A stretch of DNA of 64,000 nt from Bradyrhizobium daqingense (GTDB taxonomy: Bacteria > Pseudomonadota > Alphaproteobacteria > Rhizobiales > Xanthobacteraceae): the NCBI RefSeq assembly GCF_021044685.1, contig NZ_CP088014.1:3954001-4018000 (forward strand), read 5' to 3'. The notes under the pieces were generated by a model. It was not told the DNA's origin. It saw nothing but the letters and a program-made list of their open reading frames with translations, and searched no databases. Of the stretch, positions 35,397 to 44,502 are shown in pieces (position 1 is the first letter of the stretch; every line of letters starts with the position of its first letter). Position numbers and translations under genes: made by a program.

Positions 35397-35507
35397 GGCC
35401 GATTATTCCGGGCTGAGGATAGAACTTCCCTCGGGCCTGATATGTCGAAAACTTATTTCCCTCTCCGGTCGCGCTGCGTATAAATCTTTCTCCTCTGGGA
35501 GAGATTT

Positions 35508-36566
35508 GTGTCGCAGAATCAAGCATCCAGCCCGGCCGACGACAAGCCGGCCTCAGCCGCGAGCCGAATTGCGGCGCTGATTCCCGGCATTCTCCTTTGC
35601 GTTCTGGTCGCCGGTGTCTCGGCCCTGCTGGAGCGGGCCGAACTGGGCATGTTCGAGCATCCCTATGTCGAGGCGCTCGTCATGGCGATCCTGCTCGGCA
35701 TGGCCTTGCGCAGCTTCTGGAAACCGGCACCACGCTGGCAGGCCGGGATCGCCTTCAGCGCGAAACAGCTCCTCGAAGTCGCCGTCATGCTGCTGGGGGC
35801 TTCGATCAGCTTCGCCGCGATCGCAGCCTCGGGCATCGCGCTGCTGGCGTCGATCGCCGCCGTTGTCGTGATCGCGCTCGCTGTCTCCTTCGGCCTCAGC
35901 CGGATGCTGGGGTTGTCGACACGGCTGTCGATCCTGATTGCCTGCGGCAATTCGATCTGCGGCAATTCCGCGATTGCAGCCGTAGCTCCGATCATCGGCG
36001 CCAACAATGACGAGATCGCGTCCTCGATCTCCTTCACTGCGATCCTCGGCGTGATGATGGTGCTCGGCCTGCCGCTGTTGATCCCGCTGTTGCAGTTATC
36101 CGCGACGCAGTACGGGATCCTGGCGGGCCTCACCGTCTACGCCGTGCCGCAGGTGCTGGCCGCGACGGTGCCCGCCGGCCTCGTCTCGACGCAGATCGGC
36201 ACGCTGGTCAAGCTGATGCGCGTCCTGATGCTCGGTCCCGTCGTCGTCGGCCTGTCGCTGGTTGCCTCGCGCTGGCAGAGCGATGCCAAGAAGACCAATG
36301 TCGGATTCTTTCGACTGGTCCCGTGGTTTATCCTCGGCTTCCTCGCGCTCGCGACCCTGCGCTCCCTCGAAATCGTGCCGGCCACGGTGGTCGGGCCGGT
36401 CACGAAGATCACGGGTTTTCTCACCGTGGTATCGATGGCCGCGCTGGGCCTCGGTGTCGATGTGCGCGTGCTTGCCCATGTCGGCGGCCGCGTGACGGCC
36501 GCCGTGACGCTGTCGCTGATGCTGCTGCTCGGCATCAGCATTGCGTTGGTGCATTGGTTCAAATAG
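35508..36566 (+). CDS. YeiH/UPF0324-family putative exporter
   Basis: The 352-residue integral membrane protein has about ten helices. The family motifs include LLGASISFAAIAASG and IACGNSICGNSAIAAVAPII near the middle, and AMAALGLGVDVR-type sequence near the end. It starts at GTG with GGGAGAG upstream. YeiH-like proteins have been linked to sulfite or sulfonate-derived export in some bacteria. The substrate here is unknown. An upstream LysR partner, often seen with this family, is absent. Confidence 0.9.
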   Translation: MSQNQASSPADDKPASAASRIAALIPGILLCVLVAGVSALLERAELGMFEHPYVEALVMAILLGMALRSFWKPAPRWQAGIAFSAKQLLEVAVMLLGASISFAAIAASGIALLASIAAVVVIALAVSFGLSRMLGLSTRLSILIACGNSICGNSAIAAVAPIIGANNDEIASSISFTAILGVMMVLGLPLLIPLLQLSATQYGILAGLTVYAVPQVLAATVPAGLVSTQIGTLVKLMRVLMLGPVVVGLSLVASRWQSDAKKTNVGFFRLVPWFILGFLALATLRSLEIVPATVVGPVTKITGFLTVVSMAALGLGVDVRVLAHVGGRVTAAVTLSLMLLLGISIALVHWFK

Positions 36567-36674
36567 GAAGGCGCCGCTGCTCTGGACATCCGGAGCCAGA
36601 CGTTTATTGGTCTTCGCCAATGAGACCGGCCATCGTTCAACGTGGACGGTCCGAAAACAGCGAGGACGCCAGCC

Positions 36675-37847
36675 ATGATCACATTGACCGTGAAGGACCT
36701 TCTCCCCGAGGACGGAACGCGGGGAACGTTGGCCGGCCGCGTCTGGCTGCCTCAGGTGAACGGTCCGGCCGTCGTTGCTGTGCGAGACGATGGCGTTTTT
36801 GACGTCACCGCGAAGCTTCCGACCATCAGCGCGCTCTGCGAGGAAGACAATCCCGCCAAGGCGCTTAGCTCGATCAAGGGCGAGCGCATCGGCGATCTCG
36901 AGGCGATCGTCACCAACACGGCGCCCGATGGGCGCGACCCGAAAAAGCCGTGGCTGCTCGCGCCCGTCGACCTCCAGACGCTGAAGGCCGCCGGCGTCAC
37001 CTTCGCCATCTCGATGCTGGAGCGGGTCATCGAGGAGAGGGCCAAGGGCAATCCGGCGTCGGCCGAGGCGATCCGCAAAGAGGTGACACGGCTGATCGGC
37101 GACGATCTGTCGAAGCTCAAGCCGGGCTCGGACCAGGCGATGCACCTGAAGCAGGTGCTGATCGATCAGAACGCCTGGAGCCAGTATCTTGAAGTCGGCA
37201 TCGGCCCTGATGCCGAGGTCTTCACCAAGGCACCGACCATGTCCTCGGTCGGCACTGGCATGGACGCCGGCCTGCATCCGAAGTCGACCTGGAATAATCC
37301 CGAGCCCGAGCTCGTGCTGTTCGTCTCGAGCCGCGGCAAGATCGTCGGCGGCGCGCTCGGCAACGACGTGAACCTGCGCGACTTCGAGGGACGCTCGGCG
37401 CTGCTGCTGTCGAAAGCCAAGGACAACAATGCCTCTTGCGCGATCGGCCCGCTGCTGCGCCTGTTCGACGACACATTCACGCTCGACCACGCTCGCAAGC
37501 TGGACATCAGCCTCAACGTGAAGGGCGCGGACGGTTTCGTCCTCGACGGCCATTCCTCCATCAGCAAGATCAGCCGCGATCCGACCGATCTCGTGGCGCA
37601 GACCATTGGCAAGATCCACCAATACCCTGACGGCTTCGTACTCTTCCTTGGTACCATGTTCGCCCCCGTGAAGGATCGGGACGCGCCGGGGCAGGGCTTC
37701 ACCCACAAGCGCGACGACATCGTCACGATCTCAGCGCCGCAGCTCGGCAAGCTGATCAACCGCATGCGCACCAGCGACGAGTGCGAGCCCTGGACCTTCG
37801 GCATCGGCGCGCTGATGAAGAACCTGGCCCAGCGGAAATTGATCTAG
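36675..37847 (+). CDS. FAH-fold protein, probable 2-keto-3-deoxy sugar-acid dehydratase
   Basis: From the ATG at 36675 the protein has 390 residues and belongs to the fumarylacetoacetate hydrolase superfamily. The core NPEPELVLFVSSRGKIVGGALGNDVNLRDFEGRSALLLSKAKDNNAS carries metal-binding acidic residues and resembles XylX/KdaD-type 2-keto-3-deoxy-pentonate dehydratases of oxidative pentose pathways. Length (about 390) fits that group better than ordinary FAH hydrolases. It lies upstream of genes for a sugar transporter, aldose dehydrogenase and lactonase, which supports a role in the same pathway. A second inverted repeat ATTGG/CCAAT (36606-36621) lies in its promoter region. Confidence 0.8.
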   Translation: MITLTVKDLLPEDGTRGTLAGRVWLPQVNGPAVVAVRDDGVFDVTAKLPTISALCEEDNPAKALSSIKGERIGDLEAIVTNTAPDGRDPKKPWLLAPVDLQTLKAAGVTFAISMLERVIEERAKGNPASAEAIRKEVTRLIGDDLSKLKPGSDQAMHLKQVLIDQNAWSQYLEVGIGPDAEVFTKAPTMSSVGTGMDAGLHPKSTWNNPEPELVLFVSSRGKIVGGALGNDVNLRDFEGRSALLLSKAKDNNASCAIGPLLRLFDDTFTLDHARKLDISLNVKGADGFVLDGHSSISKISRDPTDLVAQTIGKIHQYPDGFVLFLGTMFAPVKDRDAPGQGFTHKRDDIVTISAPQLGKLINRMRTSDECEPWTFGIGALMKNLAQRKLI

Positions 37848-37873
37848 CGCTTCGCCTCTCCCTCATCTACGGC

Positions 37874-37960
37874 CGTCATGCCCGGGCCTGTCCCGGGCAT
37901 CCGCGTTCTGTTGGGGCAGCTAAGCAAGCCGTGGATGGCCGGGACAAGCCGGCCAAGACG
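37874..37960. repeat. Intergenic palindromic repeat (CGTCATGCCCGGGC family)
   Basis: It begins CGTCATGCCCGGGCCTGTCC and ends with the inverted GGATGGCCGGGACAAGCCGG...GACG. Internal palindrome CCCGGGCCTGTCCCGGG is also present. It is the same family as 47677-47757, which is better conserved. It is likely a dispersed rhizobial repeat. Confidence 0.85.
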
Positions 37961-38084
37961 ATCTGTGGCCCGATCGTCGCCGCCGCACAATTTCCTTCAT
38001 CTCCTCGTTGCATCCCCGGAACAAAATCGCTCTGAGCGTGTCGAAGAACCGCGCGCTGCCGCAGCGCCACGCTGCGCCTCCAAA

Positions 38085-38103
38085 TAGTCAAATAATATGA
38101 CTA
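38085..38103. promoter_or_regulatory. Palindromic operator candidate for the ytfQ operon
   Basis: TAGTCAAATAATATGACTA: perfect 6-base arms (TAGTCA / TGACTA) around 7 AT-rich bases. TAATAT inside it could be the -10. The GntR-family regulator encoded in the same operon (42801-43571) is the obvious candidate to bind it. That link is inferred from position and the fact that GntR/FadR operators are short palindromes. Confidence 0.65.
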
Positions 38104-38212
38104 GTCGGAACCGCTCTTCCGTGAAATAGTGCCTCCCGCCGCCTCGAAGGCCGGCCTGTGGGTGCCATGCTACCAATCGACGCCCCGGATAACATCTTGG
38201 GAGACACGCCTG

Positions 38213-39178
38213 ATGACCCTCAAAGCCCTCTTTGCGGCCAGCGCCACGGCGGCGTTGTTGCTCGCGCTGCCGGCCAATGCGGCCGAGCTCACCATCGGCT
38301 TCTCGCAGATCGGATCGGAATCCGGCTGGCGCGCCGCCGAGACCTCGGTCTCCAAGCAGGTGGCTGCCAAGCGCAAGGTCAACCTCAAGATCGCCGACGC
38401 GCAGCAGAAGCAGGAGAACCAGATCAAAGCGATCCGCTCCTTCATCGCGCAGAACGTCGATGCGATCTTCCTTGCGCCAGTCGTTTCGACCGGCTGGGAT
38501 TCGGTGCTGAAGGAAGCCAAGGAGGCTAAGATTCCGGTCGTGCTGCTCGACCGCGACATCGATCCTTCCGGCAAGGATCTCTATCTCACCGCCGTCACCT
38601 CCGACAGCGTGCATGAGGGCGCCGTCGCCGGCGACTGGCTCGCCAAGACCGTCGGGACCAAGGCCTGCAACATCGTCGAACTGCAGGGCACGGTCGGCGC
38701 CAGCGTCGCCGCCAATCGCAAGAAGGGCTTCGACACCGCGATCGCCAAGCATCCGAACCTGAAGGTGGTGCGCAGCCAGACCGGCGACTTCACCCGCGCC
38801 AAGGGCAAGGAGGTGATGGAAAGCTTCATCAAGGCCGAAGGCGGCGGCAAGTCGATCTGCGCCGTCTACGCCCACAACGACGACATGATGGTCGGCGCGA
38901 TTCAGGCGATGAAGGAAGCCGGCCTCAAGCCGGGCAAGGAGATTCTCACCGTCTCGATCGACGCTGTGCCCGACATCTTCAAGGCGATGGCCGGCGGCGA
39001 GGCCAACGCAACGGTCGAGCTGACGCCGAACATGGCCGGCCCTGCGCTCGATGCTATTGCAGCCTTCAAGAGCAAGGGCACGGTTCCGCCGAAATGGATC
39101 CAGACCGAGTCCAAGCTCTACACCGCTGCCGACGATCCGCAGAAGATCTACGACAGCAAGAAGGGCCTCGGTTACTGA
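38213..39178 (+). CDS. ytfQ: Sugar ABC transporter binding protein, YtfQ-like
   Basis: From the ATG at 38213 (GGGAGA upstream) the protein has 321 residues, with a signal peptide (about 1-23, ending LPANA-AE) and a ribose-binding-protein fold. The segment IGFSQIGSESGWRAAETSV is characteristic of the galactofuranose-binding YtfQ group, as is FTRAKGKEVMESFIKAE. In Azospirillum-type pathways related proteins bring in L-arabinose or galactose. The downstream dehydrogenase supports such a sugar here. Confidence 0.92.
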   Translation: MTLKALFAASATAALLLALPANAAELTIGFSQIGSESGWRAAETSVSKQVAAKRKVNLKIADAQQKQENQIKAIRSFIAQNVDAIFLAPVVSTGWDSVLKEAKEAKIPVVLLDRDIDPSGKDLYLTAVTSDSVHEGAVAGDWLAKTVGTKACNIVELQGTVGASVAANRKKGFDTAIAKHPNLKVVRSQTGDFTRAKGKEVMESFIKAEGGGKSICAVYAHNDDMMVGAIQAMKEAGLKPGKEILTVSIDAVPDIFKAMAGGEANATVELTPNMAGPALDAIAAFKSKGTVPPKWIQTESKLYTAADDPQKIYDSKKGLGY

Positions 39179-39188
39179 GGCGGGGACA

Positions 39189-39216
39189 GCGCCGGATCGC
39201 CCTTGTGGTCCGGTGC
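39189..39216 (+). other. Stem-loop after ytfQ
   Basis: GCGCCGGA (39189-39196) pairs with TCCGGTGC (39209-39216), one G-U pair, 10 bases after the ytfQ stop. There is no T-run, so mRNA protection is likelier than termination. It is weaker than the equivalents after the livK-type and smoE genes. Confidence 0.45.
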
Positions 39217-39293
39217 ACCCTTCGAAACCGTTGCGTTAACGGCTAGGCTGGGTGTCCGCCTCATCGACGGGCACCGGTGGGAGTGACGTTGCC

Positions 39294-40838
39294 ATGGAGA
39301 ACAGCCTCGATGTTGCTCTGCCGCTGCTGGAGGCGCGAGGGATCAGCAAGAGCTTTGGCGCCGTGCGCGCGTTGCAGGAGATCGACTTCACCCTGCGCGC
39401 CGGTGAGATCCATGCGCTGCTCGGCGAGAACGGCGCCGGCAAGTCCACGCTGATCAAGGTTATCACAGGCGTGTTTCCGCGTGACGCCGGCATCGTCAGG
39501 ATCAGCGGCGAAGAGATTGCGCCGCGTTCGACCAAGGCTGCGCTCCAATCCGGCATCGCCACCGTCTACCAGGAGGTCAATCTGCTGCCGAACCTCTCGG
39601 TGGCGCAGAACCTGTTCCTCGACCGCCAGCCGATGCGCTTCGGCATCGTGCGCGAGGGCGAGATGCGGCGTCGCGCCAAGGCGCTGCTTGCCGATTTCGG
39701 GCTCGACATCGACGTCGCCGCACCGCTCGGCAACTATTCGGTCGCCATCCAGCACGTCACCGCGATCGCGCGGGCGGTCGATCTTTCCGCGCGCGTGCTG
39801 ATCCTGGATGAACCCACCTCGAGCCTCGACCGCCACGAGGTCGAGATCCTGTTCGGGATCATGCGCCAGCTCGCAAAGCGAGGTATCGGCATCGTCTTCG
39901 TCAGCCATTTCCTCGATCAGGTCTACGGGATTTCCGACCGCATCACCGTGCTGCGCAACGGCCGCCTGGTCGGCGAGCGCGAGACGGCTTCGCTGTCGCG
40001 GCTCGAGCTGATCCGGATGATGCTCGGCCGCGAGCTGGCCGAGACCACCAGCGCGCGGGCTGCGGCCACCAAACCCAAGGCGCGCGAGATCTGCGCGAGC
40101 TTCGAGGGTTACGGCAAGGCCGGCTATGTCGCGCCGTTCAACCTCGAGCTGCGCCATGGCGAGGTCGTCGGCCTTGCCGGCCTGCTCGGTTCGGGGCGCA
40201 CCGAGACGGCGCGGCTGGTGTTCGGCGCCGAACGCGCCGATCGCGGGCAGGCGAGGGTGGAGGGCACGGCCGTGCGGCTGCTGTCGCCGCGCGACGGCGT
40301 GCGCCACGGTTTCGGCTACTGCCCGGAGGAGCGCAAGACCGACGGGATCGTCGCCGAGCTCAGCGTGCGCGAGAACATCGTGCTCGCGCTCCAGGCCAAG
40401 CGCGGTCTGCATCGGCCATTGTCGCGACGCGAGCAGGACGAGATCGCAAGCCGCTACGTCAAGATGCTCGACATCCGCCCGCCCGATCCGGAACGGCCCG
40501 TAGGTCTGCTCTCGGGCGGCAATCAGCAGAAAGTGCTGCTGGCGCGCTGGCTTGCGACCTCGCCGCGGCTCCTGGTGCTGGACGAGCCGACCCGCGGCAT
40601 CGACGTCGGCGCGCATGCCGAGATCATCCGCTTGATCCGGGAGCTCTGCGACGACGGCCTAGCGCTGCTGGTGATCTCTTCCGAGCTCGACGAGATCGTG
40701 ACCTATTCGGATCGCGTCGTGGTGCTGCGTGACCGCGCCCATGTCGAGGAGCTCGCGGGCGAGGCGATCGACGTCGGCAACATCCTCGCGGCCATCGCCG
40801 CCGACGGCGAGGCCATCGCGCATGAGGGGCGGGCATGA
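39294..40838 (+). CDS. ytfR: Sugar ABC transporter dual ATPase, YtfR-like
   Basis: The 514-residue protein has two ABC domains. The first has Walker A GENGAGKST and Walker B LILDEPTSSLD but a degenerate signature (NYSVAIQHV). The second has a degenerate Walker A (GLLGSGRTE) with a good signature LSGGNQQKVLLARW and Walker B LLVLDEPTRGIDVG. This split pattern is usual for RbsA/YtfR. I prefer the ATG at 39294 over a GTG at 39252. Its stop overlaps the ytfT ATG. Confidence 0.92.
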   Translation: MENSLDVALPLLEARGISKSFGAVRALQEIDFTLRAGEIHALLGENGAGKSTLIKVITGVFPRDAGIVRISGEEIAPRSTKAALQSGIATVYQEVNLLPNLSVAQNLFLDRQPMRFGIVREGEMRRRAKALLADFGLDIDVAAPLGNYSVAIQHVTAIARAVDLSARVLILDEPTSSLDRHEVEILFGIMRQLAKRGIGIVFVSHFLDQVYGISDRITVLRNGRLVGERETASLSRLELIRMMLGRELAETTSARAAATKPKAREICASFEGYGKAGYVAPFNLELRHGEVVGLAGLLGSGRTETARLVFGAERADRGQARVEGTAVRLLSPRDGVRHGFGYCPEERKTDGIVAELSVRENIVLALQAKRGLHRPLSRREQDEIASRYVKMLDIRPPDPERPVGLLSGGNQQKVLLARWLATSPRLLVLDEPTRGIDVGAHAEIIRLIRELCDDGLALLVISSELDEIVTYSDRVVVLRDRAHVEELAGEAIDVGNILAAIAADGEAIAHEGRA

Positions 40839-41827
40839 CAGCGCTGTTGCCGCGCCGCGGCCTTCCCCAGATCCTCGCGCTGATCGTCATCCTCTCAGTC
40901 GACCGCGCAGTGTCGCCGCAATTCTTCGACCTTCGCCTCCAGGACGGCCGGTTGTTCGGCAGCCTGATCGACGTGCTCAATCGCGGCACGCCGGTGGCGC
41001 TGCTCTCGCTCGGCATGGTGCTGGTCATCGCGACGCGCGGCATCGACCTGTCGGTCGGCGCCGTCATGGCGATCTGCGGGGCGATCGCGGCGAGTCTCGC
41101 CGACAGTCACGGCCTGCCGGTGGTGCTGGCGGCTGCGCTTGGTGCCGGACTGGTCTGTGGTCTCTGGAACGGCTTCCTCGTCGCCGTGCTCGGCATGCAA
41201 CCGATCGTGGCAACGCTGATTCTGATGGTGGCGGGACGCGGCATCGCTCAGCTCATCACCGAAGGGCGGATCGTCACCTTCTCCTCGCCGGATCTGGTCT
41301 GGCTGGGCAATGGCGCGGTGCTCGGCCTGCCGGTGCCGGTCGTGATTGCCTTAGGCATGCTGATCCTCACCGGCGCGGTGGTGCGGGGCTCGGCGCTCGG
41401 GCTCCTGATCGAGGCGACCGGCGGCAATGCGCGAGCGAGCGAGCTTGCCGGCGTCGGCACCCGTGCCATGATCCTGGCGGTCTATGTCTGGTGCGGGGTC
41501 TGCGCCGCGCTCGCGGGGGTCATTGCAGCCGCCGACATCATGGGCGCTGATGCCAACAATGCCGGCCTCTGGCTCGAACTCGACGCCATCCTCGCCGTGG
41601 TGATCGGCGGGACTTCGCTGTTCGGGGGCCGCTTCAGCCTCGTTCTGGCCGTACTCGGCGCGTTGATCATCCAGACCATGAACACCGGTATCCTGCTGTC
41701 GGGCTATCCGCCCGAGTTCAACCTGCTGGTCAAGGCGGTGGTGGTGCTCGCGGTGCTGCTGCTGCAATCGCCGAAGCTGTCCGGCATTGCCGGAATCGCG
41801 GCACGGCTGCGGAGGGCGAAACCATGA
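40835..41827 (+). CDS. ytfT: Sugar ABC transporter permease, YtfT-like
   Basis: The 330-residue permease has about nine or ten helices and the monosaccharide-permease motif GMVLVIATRGIDLSVGAVMAI. The segment AVVIGGTSLFGGR marks the C-terminal half. It overlaps ytfR and yjfF by 4 bases each and pairs with the YjfF permease. Confidence 0.92.
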   Translation: MTALLPRRGLPQILALIVILSVDRAVSPQFFDLRLQDGRLFGSLIDVLNRGTPVALLSLGMVLVIATRGIDLSVGAVMAICGAIAASLADSHGLPVVLAAALGAGLVCGLWNGFLVAVLGMQPIVATLILMVAGRGIAQLITEGRIVTFSSPDLVWLGNGAVLGLPVPVVIALGMLILTGAVVRGSALGLLIEATGGNARASELAGVGTRAMILAVYVWCGVCAALAGVIAAADIMGADANNAGLWLELDAILAVVIGGTSLFGGRFSLVLAVLGALIIQTMNTGILLSGYPPEFNLLVKAVVVLAVLLLQSPKLSGIAGIAARLRRAKP

Positions 41828-42804
41828 AAAGCCTGCCGCCGGTCCTCATCACGGCGATCGTGCTTGTCGCGGGCTTTGCGCTCTGCGCAATGCAATTCCC
41901 GAACATGGCCTCGACCCGCGTGATCGGAAATCTCCTCACAGACAATGCCTTTCTCGGCATCGTTGCCACCGGCATGACTTTCGTCATCATTTCAGGCGGC
42001 ATCGATCTGTCGGTCGGATCGGTGATCGGATTCACCACTGTCTTCGTGGCGCTGGCGATCGAGCGCTGGGGCGTGCCGCCGCTGGCCGCCTTCGCCGCCG
42101 TCCTCGTGCTCTCGGCAGGGTTCGGGGCTGCGATGGGCGCCGTGATCCACGTCTTCGACCTGCCGCCCTTCATCGTCACGCTGGCCGGCATGTTCCTGGC
42201 ACGCGGTGCGAGCTTCCTGCTCTCGACGGAATCGGTGCCGATCACTGCGCCGGTCTACTCCACCGTGTCGGACTTCGCGCTGCGCATGCCCGGCGGCGGG
42301 CGGTTGACCGCGATCGCGATCATCATGCTGGTGATCGTGATCGGCGGCGCCCTGCTGCTGCAGCTCACGAGGTTCGGCGCCAATGTCTACGCGCTCGGCG
42401 GTAGCCGGGCGACTGCGAGCCTGATGGGCATCGCCGTCGGCAAGATGACGGTGAAGATCTACATGCTATCGAGCCTGCTCGCCGGCATCGCGGGCATTGT
42501 CTTTTCCTTCTACACGAGCGCCGGCTATTCGCTCTCCGCCGTCGGCGTCGAGCTCGACACCATCGCGGCCGTCGTGATCGGCGGCACGTTGCTGACGGGC
42601 GGACAGGGCTCGGTGATTGGCACCTTCCTCGGCGTGCTGATCCAGGGTCTGATCCAGACCTACATCAATTTCGACGGCACGCTGTCGAGCTGGTGGACCA
42701 AGATCGCGACCGGTGTCCTGCTGTTCGCCTTCATCGCCTTGCAGCAGGGGCTAGTCGCGCTCGCCCGCCGGCCGTTGAAGGCGAGTGCAGGAGCAGTCTC
42801 ATGA
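41824..42804 (+). CDS. yjfF: Sugar ABC transporter permease, YjfF-like
   Basis: The 326-residue permease has the motif GMTFVIISGGIDLSVGSVIGF and the C-terminal IGGTLLTGGQGSVIGTFLGV-type segment characteristic of YjfF. It completes the YtfQ-R-T-YjfF importer. Its TGA overlaps the ATG of the GntR gene, so the regulator is co-transcribed with the transporter. Confidence 0.92.
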   Translation: MKSLPPVLITAIVLVAGFALCAMQFPNMASTRVIGNLLTDNAFLGIVATGMTFVIISGGIDLSVGSVIGFTTVFVALAIERWGVPPLAAFAAVLVLSAGFGAAMGAVIHVFDLPPFIVTLAGMFLARGASFLLSTESVPITAPVYSTVSDFALRMPGGGRLTAIAIIMLVIVIGGALLLQLTRFGANVYALGGSRATASLMGIAVGKMTVKIYMLSSLLAGIAGIVFSFYTSAGYSLSAVGVELDTIAAVVIGGTLLTGGQGSVIGTFLGVLIQGLIQTYINFDGTLSSWWTKIATGVLLFAFIALQQGLVALARRPLKASAGAVS

Positions 42805-43571
42805 CCTCGCGCATCGTCGTCATCCCGACGCGGCGGGCCCATTCCAACCATGCGGAGGTGGCCCGCTCGATTGGCGTCGACATCATCGCCGGGCGCTATG
42901 CGGAGGGGACGCGGCTGCCGGGCGATGCCGAGATGATCGCGATGTTCGGTGTGTCGCGCCCGGTGCTGCGGGAGAGCGTGAAGACGCTGGTCGCCAAGGG
43001 CCTGCTCACCACCAAGGCGCGGGTCGGCACCGTCGTGCGCGAGCGCGGTGCCTGGAACATGTTCGACGCCGACGTGCTGGCCTGGCATCTGGATGCCGGC
43101 ATCGACAAGCGCTTCCTCAACGACCTCGCCGAGATACGTCTGGCCGTCGAGCCGCGCGCCGCGATGCTTGCGGCGGCGCAGCGATCGGAGGACGACATTG
43201 CCGAGCTTCGGCGCTGCATGGATCGGATGCGGCTGGAAGCCTCCGATTCCGTCGGCTTTGCCGACGCCGACCTCGCGCTCCATGTTGCGGTGGCGCGCGC
43301 TTCCGGCAATCTGTTCATGCGCTCGATCGGACATGTCATCGAGGCTGCGCTGCGCGCCTCGTTCCTGCTCAGCGCCCCGGTCGAGCCGGAGGACCGTGAC
43401 ACCGTGCTGCTCTGGCATCAGAGGATCGTCGATGCCATTGCGGCGGGCGATGCGGAAGCTGCGTCAGAGGCGATGATCTACGTCATTCACAATGGCATGC
43501 GCCGCCACGAGGGCACGGTGATCAAGACCGCGCCGGCCGAGGCGCCGCCATCCGTCGATACTGGAGAATAG
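42801..43571 (+). CDS. GntR/FadR-family regulator of the sugar operon
   Basis: From the ATG at 42801 (AGGAG upstream) the protein has 256 residues: a GntR winged helix (about 15-80; motif LPGDAEMIAMFGVSRPVLRESVKTL) and an FCD domain (about 95-230) with likely metal-binding Asp/His positions. Similar regulators (DgoR/GguR-type) respond to sugar acids or their keto-deoxy forms. It lies between the transporter and dehydrogenase genes and probably binds the palindrome at 38085-38103. Confidence 0.93.
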   Translation: MTSRIVVIPTRRAHSNHAEVARSIGVDIIAGRYAEGTRLPGDAEMIAMFGVSRPVLRESVKTLVAKGLLTTKARVGTVVRERGAWNMFDADVLAWHLDAGIDKRFLNDLAEIRLAVEPRAAMLAAAQRSEDDIAELRRCMDRMRLEASDSVGFADADLALHVAVARASGNLFMRSIGHVIEAALRASFLLSAPVEPEDRDTVLLWHQRIVDAIAAGDAEAASEAMIYVIHNGMRRHEGTVIKTAPAEAPPSVDTGE

Positions 43572-43573
43572 CC

Positions 43574-44500
43574 GTGACAGATCTTCGCATCGCCATCGTC
43601 GGCTTCGGCAAGATCGCGCGCGACCAGCATGTCGGCGCGATCGCAGCGACGCCGGGCGCGACCCTCGCGGCGGTCGCCAGCCGTAACGCCTCGCTGCCGG
43701 GACTGCCACATTTTGCGACCATCGAGGAATTGCTGGAGAAGGGACCGCCGATCGACGCGGTCTCGCTCTGCACGCCGCCGCAGGTGCGCCGCGCCCAGGC
43801 TGCTGCGGCGCTGGCCGCGGGCAAGCATGTCATGCTGGAGAAGCCGCCGGGCACCGGCGTCGCCGAGCTCGATCCGCTGATCGCGATGGCGGCGGGTGCG
43901 AAGCGGACGCTGTTCGCGACCTGGCATTCGCGCTACGCGCCAGCGGTCGAGCCGGCGCGGCAATGGCTCGCCGGGCGCCGCATCGCCTCCGTGCATATCA
44001 GCTGGAAGGAGGACGTCCGCGTCTGGCATCCCGGGCAGGGCTGGATCTGGGAGCCGGGTGGCCTCGGCGTGTTCGACCCCGGCATCAACGCGCTGTCGAT
44101 CCTCACCCGTATCCTGCCGCAACCCGTGTTCGTCACCGCGGCCGAGCTGGCCTTTCCCGCCAATTGCCAGGCACCGATCGCCGCGAACCTGACGCTGACA
44201 GATATCGGCGGCCTCCCGGTCAGTGCCGAATTCGACTTTCGCCAGACGGGACCTCAGAGCTGGGATATCGTGGTGGGGACCGACCAAGGCCGGATGATCC
44301 TGTCGAACGGAGGGGCGCGCATGGCAATCGACGGCAAGGTGCTTGCCGAAGCGCCTGATGAGGAATATCGCGGACTCTATCGGCGTTTCGTCGCGCTCGC
44401 AGCGAGCGGCGCGAGCGACGTCGATCTGGCGCCGCTTCGCCTCGTCGCCGACGCCTTCCTGCTCGGCAGGCGCACCGTCGTCGAAACGTTCGTGGACTGA
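43574..44500 (+). CDS. L-arabinose / D-galactose 1-dehydrogenase (Gfo/Idh/MocA family)
   Basis: The 308-residue GTG-start protein has an N-terminal Rossmann fold (IAIVGFGKIARDQH) and the MocA motif MLEKPPG with the catalytic lysine. The segments FATWHSRYAPAVEPARQWLA and WKEDVRVWHPGQGWIWEPGGLGVFDPGINALSI closely resemble the characterised Azospirillum L-arabinose 1-dehydrogenase, which also uses D-galactose. It would oxidise the sugar at C1 with NAD(P) to a lactone. The mutarotase and lactonase encoded next fit exactly before and after this step. Confidence 0.9.
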   Translation: MTDLRIAIVGFGKIARDQHVGAIAATPGATLAAVASRNASLPGLPHFATIEELLEKGPPIDAVSLCTPPQVRRAQAAAALAAGKHVMLEKPPGTGVAELDPLIAMAAGAKRTLFATWHSRYAPAVEPARQWLAGRRIASVHISWKEDVRVWHPGQGWIWEPGGLGVFDPGINALSILTRILPQPVFVTAAELAFPANCQAPIAANLTLTDIGGLPVSAEFDFRQTGPQSWDIVVGTDQGRMILSNGGARMAIDGKVLAEAPDEEYRGLYRRFVALAASGASDVDLAPLRLVADAFLLGRRTVVETFVD

Positions 44501-44502
44501 CC

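Larger units (their letters stand above)
37848..38212. other. Gene-free region before ytfQ
   Basis: This 365-base gap contains a palindromic repeat (37874-37960), about 120 bases without visible structure, the 19-bp operator-like palindrome (38085-38103), and a leader of about 110 bases to ytfQ. No credible short gene is seen on either strand. Confidence 0.7.
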
